From Gnetum montanum (taxonomy: Eukaryota > Streptophyta > Gnetopsida > Gnetales > Gnetaceae), in NCBI GenBank assembly GCA_015680685.1, contig MNCI01035792.1:72290-136289 (forward strand): a DNA stretch of 64,000 nt, read 5' to 3'. The notes beneath the pieces are model-generated. The model searched no databases. It was not told where the DNA came from and saw nothing but the letters and a program-made list of their open reading frames with translations. This document shows, one piece after another, positions 55,421 through 64,000 of the stretch. Made by a program: the position numbers and the translations under genes. Positions within the stretch are counted from its first letter, which is position 1. The number at the start of each line of letters is the position of its first letter.

Positions 55421-58326
55421 TAAATAGTCTTTGAAACTATGTAACCATTAATATATCAATAATCATGAAACAAATGTGCACAAAGCTCCAATCAAATATG
55501 AACTTGTTGTCAAGAGGTTTGAGAGAGTCAAAATTGTACTTGATAGGCAAGTTTGTGATTTATGCTAAAAATTTGACTAACGCAGATGACATTGGTGTTA
55601 GCATCAACATCAAGGTTGATTGAGTGCTACCATTGCTAGAATGATCAAAATTTATTTAAAAAGTCCTTTTAAAATCCTCAAAAAGAGTACTTATAGGCTT
55701 GATTTTGTTCATTGACTTTTAATTTTATTTACTTTATAAAGTTACCATTCGAAAGTAACACTAATATTAAATTTACTTATGTTGATAACAATTAACATAA
55801 CTTAACTTTGGACATCATTTGGGGATGTTGATTCTTTAAGTTGTAAGTTTTAACATTTTGTTGTCATCTTGAAGAAAATTTCAAGTTTTTTGGACATGAA
55901 TAAAAGTCCAAATTGATGTATCTTCAATTAGATGTAATATTTGATATTGAATTTGTCACTTTTTAAGCATTTATTATTGGATAAAGAAGTTAAAATACAT
56001 TGAATTAACATTACTTTTGCCTAGAAGTAACTTTGAGTTGTCTTGTTCTATGTAACTTTTTAGAAATGATAAAGAATAACTCAAAGATTGCTATTAGAGC
56101 TATTGATGATGCTCAATGAAGATTTGATCCACAAAAAACTTACCTTTTGATATAGGCACTTTCTCTACAGATAAATGGTTTACAACTATATGCATGTACC
56201 TTATGGAAGGGCACCAATTATCTAGAGGATTGTTGTGGTTCATATGAGTTTATGTTATTTGTGGTTTGTGTGTGATGTTTGTCTACCACTTATATTATCA
56301 TCCATAGAGTACCCACTACAATTAAACTCTTTGGACTAATTTATGCTATGTATCTTGGACCTAATCATAAATTATTAGTGATCATTGAGGCATAGTCCAC
56401 CCTTGTGTCCTTTTAATTATTCTTAAGACTTTGGATGATGCCATGCAAGGCTTGTCAAGGTGCATTCCAATTTACTCTACCTAACCTACTAACATTGGCA
56501 GCCGTTATCAAAATAGTCTAATTTGCAAGTCTTATATTACTAAACCTATCATATTTCACATATGATATACCTTTTAAAGTATTTTAGAAGTATCTTAATA
56601 CTCAAGTGTTTTATCAATAACAAATAAGTAAAGATATATTTGTTAAAGAAATTCATTTTCATGAGCCTTATTTTCAACGTGCCAAGCAATGTCGCCATGC
56701 CAATCAGTTTTGCTTTCCTCTTGTTAAGATATAGTTTTTTCCTTTATTACAAGTTACGCTTTTATAATCCACTATGGCTCTAGGTATCTCTGTATGCCAA
56801 TCTTAATTCAGTTTTCCTTCGAGATTTATTACTTTGTTATTTACGTGATATTGCCAGTGGTATTTAGTAGCTCTTTATAATAACGCATAATAAAGAAAGT
56901 AACATAAAAGAAAAAGAAAAAGAAAAATAATCAAAGCAAATTATATGGCTGTTCCAACAGCATATTAATTGTTCATGGGATTCATGGTTTGATACTGTTA
57001 CCCAGTCGATTCGGCAATCACATGGTTTGCAACTGAAAGAATATTGTATGATTTTTTCACCTGAGACATTTTGAAGTGCATCTGAATTGCAAGGTTTTGA
57101 AGTAGATAAATATTTTATTGCCAAAACTCTGACGCTTGCAAGCTGCAACTTGACACTGGAAGCTGTGAATTCAATAGGGGCGTTTGAATCACGACAAAGT
57201 AAGAGATACAGTTAATTATGAAATGTTAAATGCAATTTTTAAGAGAACGCCATGAGTCAGCTATTCCAAGATTTATCGTAGCAAGCATACTAACATGATG
57301 CACCATGCAGCGGCTTCATATGATCAACCAAACCAACCTGCACGATATTTGCGTAAGCCATCTCGTCTTCTTATTTTGGGTTAAAGATTTAACCGAATGC
57401 CTCTGCAGAGTGGTAGGAAATTGCTTTAAAGGTGGTCATGGGTTCAGTCACCAAGTATGTTGAAATAAGGAGGAAGTTCTTTAAACAAAACTTTCAAGGT
57501 CTCAAATCATTCAGAACTTATACAATGTTTTGGGAAGACCTCAGGATACGAAGTTTTAAGGTATTGTCCTCAATGGATTAAAAAGTACAACTGAAATTTC
57601 TGTTTCTTACATGATATAGCCGCATTTTTTAACTTCTCCAGATTCATCTCCAGTGGATGGGCCTTCATAGATGCATGCCCAATAGTTTAATGTATATAAA
57701 AATACCATCATATTTCCAATAACGGAAACCAAGTTACCTGAAAAAACCAAAAGGCTCCTAAAACTCTCTCTTGGTAAGACAACTCTCCTGAGCCTTTTAT
57801 TTTATGGAATAGCTGGAAAATAACTATCCAAGTGTTTACAAAAACTGGTTGTAATCATATTGGTGGAGAACAGTCCATCCTTCAGGCGAAATAGACCTTC
57901 CATATGAAGCGTTCTTAATTGTCACGGTCTTGCCAAAAAGTATGTGCACATGTTTTAAGAAACAAATGGCTGCAAGAATCAAGGTAGGCAAACATTCATC
58001 ATTTTTATTGTAGTGTAAGATTTCGCCCAGGGTAGCTCCTGTCATTTCTATGCAGGGGCATGTATCCAGCAACCTGGTAAAATTTAAGAAAATATTAGAA
58101 AATCACAAAAGCCTGGCTATTGAAAGCAAAATTCAACAAGGACTGGATACCAAACTAAAACCTAAATTAAATAGCCCACAAATTCGAAAGTAATGGTACA
58201 TCTGGGAAACACAAAAAAACCTGATGTCTACGGTGAAACAAACACAATTCTTGGCATACACTTAAATCAGATCAACAAAGTTTCACTCTCTTAAAATGAA
58301 CATTTGGCAGAACATATGCTCATATT
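55421..58326. other. Unassigned stretch downstream of the FtsH-like gene
   Basis: Mostly AT-rich. Two minus-strand frames (57148-56864 and 58072-57836) have protein-like composition. The second is preceded by a good acceptor-like TTTTACCAG. Neither joins the last FtsH-like exon in a consistent phase, and neither was recognised. They could be 3' UTR, another gene, or chance. Confidence 0.3.
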
Positions 58327-60243
58327 TCAAAGGGCTGGGTTACCCATCAACATTACCCCATTAAACTTGTCGGGAAAAAGTGTAAATGGTTCAGGTTCTT
58401 TCTGTGCTCCATTTTCTTCTAAAATTCTAGATATATCCTGCAAATTCAAACAGGTCTTGTTTAAAAAAAAACATGCGCACTGATATAAAAACAGTTTCAA
58501 CGGAAATACAAACTTTGTAACGTGATATTTGCAGGTGAATCTATGGATTTTCTATAACCATATCGGTTCACTTTCAAATCTCACATAACCAAGTGAGAAG
58601 GCTGATTTATTATCCTGGTGCATAAAAAATCTTTATTTCCGAGTAGTTCGAATCAGGGTTTGTGTCACAAAACTTAAGATTTGGAAATGCCAGAAAGTTG
58701 TCAACAAAAATCAGAGCAGGATTTTAAGCTGTACATCATTATTAAAAATGGGTTGGTACTGTAAATAGGCATTTTGAGATTTCAGTTATAACATCATAGG
58801 CCTGGTTTAAGCCTGAGCCCAGCCATTCGAAAGAAGTTAGGTTTTTACTCATTCATCAACCCTCCCAGGACCCTGCCTTAGCAAGATGAACATTGAGCCT
58901 CTGGGTAATGGTCCTTTTTAGGTACAATATCATAGGCATTAGGCAGTACAAAGATAGCATAATCTTAGTACCAGTTCCTGAACATACAAAAAACATCAAC
59001 CATTAGCAATATGAAACAATACATCATAACCAGACATTTTGTACAAAGTGTCAGTGAGGTATAGCTCAGTTGGTCATAGCATGTGGCTTGTAGCTGTGCA
59101 AGTTATAGGTTTGATCCCAAGGAGGATTCTGAGATGTGCCACCCAGGGTCACAATAACAATAGATGCTCAAGCTATGGTATCAGCTAAACAGTGAGTCAG
59201 AAAATCATTATCAAATCTTTTGCCTACTGTAACTGGTTAGCCTAGCCTATGTTGTGATAATGACACCATGATTATGATGTTTATACATGGGTATTTAGCC
59301 TTTCTTTATAAATAGAAATAAGCAGACACCTAAAATGAAGAAGAAAATCCATCAAGTCCCCTCGGAAGAAGATAACATGGAGATTAAGTAGCCCAACTAC
59401 TCTGACATATCAATCAATTGCTGACAAGGGAAATGCCAGATTCAAATAAGATAACACGGTATTGTCAAGATGCTAACTTAAGAGGAATCCTACTTACTCG
59501 GTATTGGAAGTAGAAGAAATAGCAGTGCCATATTTATTACAAGTCCGTATGGATGAAATATGCTACAACTGTCGTAAATCTCAGGAATGTTCGATTTACA
59601 TATTACATTCATACACTTTTATTGTTGTCATCTCTGACGTCGGTTGTTAGAACAGACTTGGGTAACGCATGATCTAAAATTATTTATAAAATTCCAATAC
59701 CACCCAATGAGAATGATTATTATTTAATTTCATTGTCATAAAATCGGCCGTGTTGTGATGAGTCCTTCATCATGTCTCCTCGTTGATATCTGAAATCCCA
59801 AACATATCCTGGATGCCCTCCACATCTAAATTTCTAATTTTGTGGTTAATAAAACCCTCTTATTACTTCTTCAGAGATAAAGAAAAAAGAATACAGCAAA
59901 TTACCTCATATAACATAGACTCATGTTCCAGTAGATATGCAACAAGAGCATCCAATGCCTGTCTGTTCCTCTGAATAATGTCTGTGGCTTTATCACAGGC
60001 TGAGTAAAATAACTGCCAGATATTCAATCAACATCAGTCAGTTAATAACAAATACAAAGATTACCACCACACAATACAATATGGAGTTGACTATCTGGGT
60101 TCTAAGTTGGTAATCATCCTGCCAAAAATAATAAAGCAAGATACAAGAAACTTAAATTATGAACTTCAAATCATAAAAATCACCTTCTCAATTCTAGCAT
60201 TAAGCTCAAACTCATGTTCCTTTCCCATAGTAAGTGTCACTGG
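58327..60243 (-). CDS. Last three exons of an FtsH-like (M41 family) protein gene
   Basis: Three minus-strand exons with clean AG/GT borders join in phase 0: 60243-60184 (20 codons, P-V-T-L-T-M-G-K-E-H-E-F), 60012-59905 (36 codons) and 58437-58327 (36 codons plus TGA). The second exon reads S-A-C-D-K-A-T-D-I-I-Q-R-N-R-Q-A-L, then LVAYLLEHESMLYE. The third begins D-I-S-R-I-L-E-E-N-G. The pattern A...A..I...NR..L..L...LLE.E.L...I..IL is that of the helical C-terminal end of FtsH peptidases, which are membrane AAA+ metalloproteases of plastids and mitochondria in plants. The zinc site and AAA domain would lie in upstream exons to the right, beyond what I could identify. It could equally be an inactive FtsH-like protein. 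The stop at 58327 is preferred because no donor nearby continues in phase. Confidence 0.55.
59055..59330 (+). repeat. tRNA-derived SINE (tRNA-Thr-like head) in an intron
   Basis: TATAGCTCAGTTGG (59060-59073) matches the Pol III A box, and GGTTTGATCCC (59108-59118) the B box. The stretch between them can be drawn as a decayed anticodon arm with loop CTTGTAG, centred on TGT (Thr). The 5' acceptor strand and CCA-side do not pair, so it is not a working tRNA. About 200 bp of non-tRNA body follow. It lies in the intron of the FtsH-like gene, antisense to it. Confidence 0.55.
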
Positions 60244-61264
60244 CTGAAACAATAAAAGTAAGAGCTGTTAACATACAAAATGCCTAGTGGACCTTAAGTT
60301 CACATGGCAAAAATTTGAGCTTGAACAGTAATAGACAGATTATTATCAACGAGATAAGCCAGGAAAAATAAGTGGCTAGTACCAGATAGCGAATTGAAAG
60401 CAAGCACTTTATATTTACTAAATTTACATTAACATATGATGGGTGTCATTTTCATCACTGTCATAAATTATAAATCTAACAAGGAGAGAATGAAAATGAA
60501 GGGTTATAAATGTTAAATGCAATCTCCCAGGTGCTTTCAAGTCAAAAAAGTTCCATATTAAAGAGTGAAAATGATTTTTTTTTTTTTGTACAAATAAAAG
60601 TTTGCACACACACACAACTATGTCCTATGCACCTATGTCTAAGTTTCTTAAACTTAATCAAAATGATTTAAGTCCAGAGGAACTAGCCAAATGCAACAAC
60701 AGGGAAAAAATATTAGATGCTAACCTTGATAAAAAAAGGCCAATGGGAAAGTTTCCACTAACTTGTATAAGAACATAAAGTTCAAATGATTGGGCTGGAA
60801 TTCTATGAAATAAAAGGTTTCAACTTTCAGTATCAACAAAATAAAGACAACATCAGAGTTATTATTGGACTATTGATTCAGGTAGAACTATCGATTGCCA
60901 TCCATTTAATCAAATCTGAAATTCACCTCATTTGAAAATAAAAACACGAAGAAAAAAACAAAAACAAAAAACAAAACAACAGCATACAAATTAATTTTTA
61001 TTAATGCATCATATTTATGTGTGTGTGTGTTTTTTTACTTCTCTGTTGAGGGAAAGATCAGGATTTATATTAGTTGGAATAATATGAAGTACAAAAACTT
61101 ATACAAACTGGGCCCATTACTATTCAAAATGACCCTGCCAAAGAAGTATAAACAAGGGGAGAAGACACCCCTCTAGTAGAACATGTAGAAAACTATAAAA
61201 ATTAGAAATACTCCCCCACCATCCATGAGAGACTGGAAGATTTCCATGATGCCAGTAACCAATC
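60244..61264. other. Unassigned intron-like AT-rich sequence
   Basis: Holds homopolymer and dinucleotide runs (T run near 60573, CA near 60607, GT near 61019). No upstream exon of the FtsH-like gene could be recognised here. Confidence 0.35.
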
Positions 61265-61540
61265 AAGGAGGAACCCCTTGCACATCTCAAATCTGAGAAA
61301 CAGATACAGGAGAAGACTACTTTGACCAGCCATGCAAGAGGTGTACGAGATACATGAAGGAGGAACCCCCTGCACATCTCAAAACTGAGAAGCAGATACA
61401 GGAGAAGCCTACCTTGACCAACCATGCAAGAGGTCTATGAGATACAGGAAGGAGGGACCCCCTGCACATCTCAAATCTGAGAAACAGATACAGGAGAAGC
61501 CTACCGTGACCAGTCATGCAAGAGGTCTATGACATACACA
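61265..61540 (+). repeat. 92-bp tandem repeat, three copies
   Basis: AAGGAGGAACCCC starts units at 61265, 61357 and 61449. Each contains TGCACATCTCAAA, CAGATACAGGAGAAG and a CATGCAAGAGGT block. Copies differ at only several positions each. The period is not a multiple of three, so open frames across it change between copies and are not evidence for a protein. Confidence 0.88.
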
Positions 61541-63150
61541 AGGCAGTTGGGAAGGCTCGTATCATGGCCAAAGCAATAAGTTCCTTGTCCTCCTCCCTCC
61601 ATAGGACTTCATAGATGCTTGTAACTATCTTAAATTGTTCTACCACACCTAGACTTTTATTTGAGTGGAAGGTACATCTATACCTGTAGCACACACATTT
61701 GATTTAGCTTATTGAAGACCATATTGTGAACTTATGTTTTTCGAAGGGGCATATTTTAAAGACCAGATGTCGGCTTCATGCAACTTGTCTTGCTCCGTGG
61801 CTGCTGCTTCCCCTATTATACATTCTACCAGGTCAATCTCAGGCTTAGCTCGGGCATTCTCATCTATAGTTACGCTGCTCTAAGGAGGATGAGCTCTTGT
61901 CACACTACCTGTTTCATTCTCCCCACAGAAGGACGGTAATTAGCCTCAATCTCCATAGCTCTACTCTTCTAAAAAGTTTTGCAATTTGGTCCAGGAAGGA
62001 GGGGGAAACTTCCCCTTCCACCTGATCCTTGTGTTAAGCTTATTGGGATGTACTTCGTCTAGCCCTGGAAGAGGATAGACACAAGGACTTCCTGCTGGTC
62101 AAGGCATATGCATGCAGGACATCATCGTTATGTAGGATGGACTTCACTGCGTTTCATGAAGCAGAGATGAGGGAGGAGTGGCCAGCCGTGTCCTTCTTCC
62201 TAAGGCATTAAAGGAAGAAGCTGGAGAGTTTTACCATCTGGCCATATTTCAGGCATTTGAGAAAACAAAAATGCAGTCACAAAGCTTTCCTTTCAACGAG
62301 CTGCGCTACTTGCTGCTGAAGTGGTAGAAGTTAGGACCATGGGACCTAGCCACTGCCACTTTGAGAGCATTTAGAGGCACATCTGCAACCTGCGGCAGGT
62401 TAAGCATAAAAGTTTTCCATTGGTATGGATTCACAGCATCTATGCAATTGCATCCTTTGTCAGGGAGTATTTCTTTCTTGCTAAAACCATCTTGTGTCCC
62501 CTGCAGTTTCTGAAGTAGGCGAGAAGTTCTAATGGCTTTGCCTATCCTGCATTTGTGACCAATGATTAGAGTTGATATCATACTTGAACCTAGCCATGTT
62601 TGGCTTGAATGTCAGGGTTAGCACCATAGTGGCCATGTACTCTGCTCAATCAGAGAGAATCAATCCAACAATGACAGATCAAGCATAAAGTGTTTGGCTT
62701 TCCAAATCTGCCGAAGCACCGTATGTGGGCATCCCTATAGTGCACTGAAATGATGTTATCGACAGTGTGCCAAACAGTCATAACCTAAGGACAACTGAGT
62801 GCAAGGTGACTTGATCATTTCTTGAGCATTCTTGCACATCAGACACATGGTAGAGCATTAATGATCATCAGCAAAGCACAGCCCTTATTAATACCTTTTC
62901 TGTCTTTTCCTGCTTGTACAATCATAGAAATAGTTTGATTTTCTGAAATAATGCCGCACCATTCAAATTCCAATGAGGAAGTTGCCTTGCTTAGCTTTAA
63001 GAGTGGATTTAGATGTAAGGGGATATAGCTTTCCCACATGATCTAGGTTATATTTTGCCTCACAAATGCTTTTCTAAATGGAGGATTATGGTATCACCTT
63101 CCATGAGTTGTACTTACCTAGATCCAACCTTGTTGCTGCATGTAGATGTG
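61541..63150 (-). pseudogene. Possible LINE-like or other mobile remnant
   Basis: The region is less AT-rich than its surroundings. On the minus strand near 62845-62760 it reads C-L-M-C-K-N-A-Q-E, then (after a shift) H-L-A-L-S-C-P and V-W-H-T-V-D-N. This recalls the C-x2-C...H...C zinc-binding region after LINE RT domains. A 91-residue frame at 62581-62306 has no recognised motif. The evidence is thin. Confidence 0.25.
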
Positions 63151-63156
63151 GGCAAG

Positions 63157-63236
63157 AAGCTTCACAAGACCAATGACGATGCAATCTTCCAAGAAAATAA
63201 GCTTCACAAGACCAACAACCATGCAATCTTCCAGGT
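63157..63236 (+). repeat. 42-bp direct duplication
   Basis: AAGCTTCACAAGACCAA occurs at 63157 and 63199, each followed by ATGCAATCTTCCA. The two 42-bp units differ at a few positions. The unit length keeps frame, but no gene is recognised around it. Confidence 0.75.
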
Positions 63237-64000
63237 TAGGGATCTTACCTAGTGCAATGAAACAGGCAATGTGATATACATATGATAGTGAACATTCCAC
63301 AAAATATGGTATCTACCATGTTTTATGTATTATAATTAACAAAAATCCTAAAAATTGGGCAGAATTAAAAGATAATTCATACATTGTCTTAACTCGTAAC
63401 AATTGTATTGAGTTAAGTTTCTACTCCATAATATTCATACATCAAAATAGAGTCAATTCGTAAGTCAGTGAGTTGATTTCTAAGTGGTGCTAGTTTATGT
63501 AATATAATTCATAAGAATTGTATTCTCATGAAATCATAAACTAGGTTGTGTTAAGTTGTGTTGATTCATAAATCAATAAAGACTCTTCATCAAGTTAGAG
63601 TCTAGCCAGTGTCAAGTTGTAAGCAGTAAAGAAATGAAGAAAAAATAAGTAACAGGAGAACAATAACCTGCTCCGACTAAAAGGTCCAAAGAATTATTCT
63701 TCATATACATTGTTTCAAGAATTACAGTTATTGCTTATAGTTCCAACAAGTTGAATATTTCTGGTTCATCGAATCTCGCAAACCACTTACTGCTTCTACC
63801 TTCTTGAGATCAGTAAAGTTCAATCGGCATTCCAAAGCTTTTTGATTTACCTACATATCCTTGACTAACCAACCAGACTCATTGACGAGGCGACTAGTTC
63901 AAGTTACCAACATGACTAATTTTCCAACATTTAAAAATACTGGTGGCCCACGTTCAAGCATAGACATTAAAATTAGCATGCCGAACACACTTGCAAAAGA
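63237..64000. other. Unassigned AT-rich stretch to the window end
   Basis: No supported gene, repeat or RNA signal. Confidence 0.35.

Noticed and set aside
56864-57148. 94-codon minus-strand frame as a gene
   Set aside because: Protein-like for about 70 codons, but no recognised domain, no consistent join to the FtsH-like exons, and a low-complexity end.
57437-57452. B-box-like CATGGGTTCAGTCACC as another SINE
   Set aside because: The only A-box-like sequence is too close and poor; no body or tail seen.
57836-58072. Additional last exon of the FtsH-like gene
   Set aside because: A good acceptor precedes it, but no donor in the previous exon gives the phase needed to enter this frame, and that exon has its own stop.
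59055-59125. Functional tRNA-Thr gene
   Set aside because: A and B boxes are good, but acceptor and anticodon stems do not pair, and the B box is mutated (GGTTTGATCCC).
61120-61517. Two overlapping minus-strand frames of 101 and 66 codons
   Set aside because: Both are read through the 92-bp tandem repeat, whose period changes frame; repetitive peptide is an artefact.

Overview
The window is plant nuclear DNA from a large, repeat-rich genome. Five kinds of evidence point this way: nested LTR retrotransposons with tRNA-Asp primer sites, very long AT-rich non-coding stretches, tRNA-derived SINE-like pieces, LINE-like remnants, and a few short intron-separated exons. The strong divergence between LTR pairs (about 8-16% by rough hand counts) fits a genome that removes repeats slowly. 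A gymnosperm is plausible, but the sequence alone does not prove it.

About three quarters of the window is one superfamily: Ty3/gypsy elements of the Athila-like, non-chromovirus type. LTRs are about 780-870 bp, begin TGATG, and end in a conserved GGGGTACC...CTCATCA block. A tRNA-Asp-like primer-binding site follows (TTGGCACCATTGCC type), then gag with a short zinc knuckle, protease, reverse transcriptase with an FMDD box, RNase H and an HHCC integrase. A roughly 2 kb 3' region with no recognisable env comes next, then a TCATGGGGG polypurine tract. All copies are broken by stops and frameshifts.

Layout from left to right. 1-179 is the tail of an LTR whose element lies off the left edge, inserted in element D. 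D is on the minus strand (180-3575) with a stub of its LTR (3576-3746). A plus-strand LTR without partner (E, 3747-4528) follows. Then comes a three-deep nest: element C (4529-31243) is split in gag by element A (6558-23460), which is split in gag by element B (8262-15340). B has gag and protease but no RT, RNase H or integrase. 31244-36440 holds a minus-strand remnant H, cut by a solo LTR (I, 34984-35834) with a perfect 5-bp target duplication. 36535-36960 is a scrap of another copy. 37547-40358 is an unrecognised, stop-riddled long reading frame ending in coiled-coil sequence, sitting directly upstream of an Athila-type polypurine tract and LTR (J, 40596-41464). 41465-44240 is AT-rich with two tandem repeats and two SINE-like heads. 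Element G (44241-53628, minus strand) has both ends, a perfect CCAAG target duplication, a 494-base assembly gap and one ambiguous base.

To the right of G the DNA is lower in recognisable repeats. There is a degenerate coding patch (53980-54547), a possible copia-type gag remnant (54840-55420), and the last three exons of a minus-strand gene whose product resembles the C-terminal helices of FtsH (M41) proteases (58327-60243), with a tRNA-derived SINE in one intron. A 92-bp tandem repeat and a LINE-like remnant lie further right. No rRNA, CRISPR, functional tRNA or complete host gene was found. The most unusual signals are the hybrid element J, the integrase lineage without the second catalytic aspartate, and the palindrome arrays in the LTR U3 regions.
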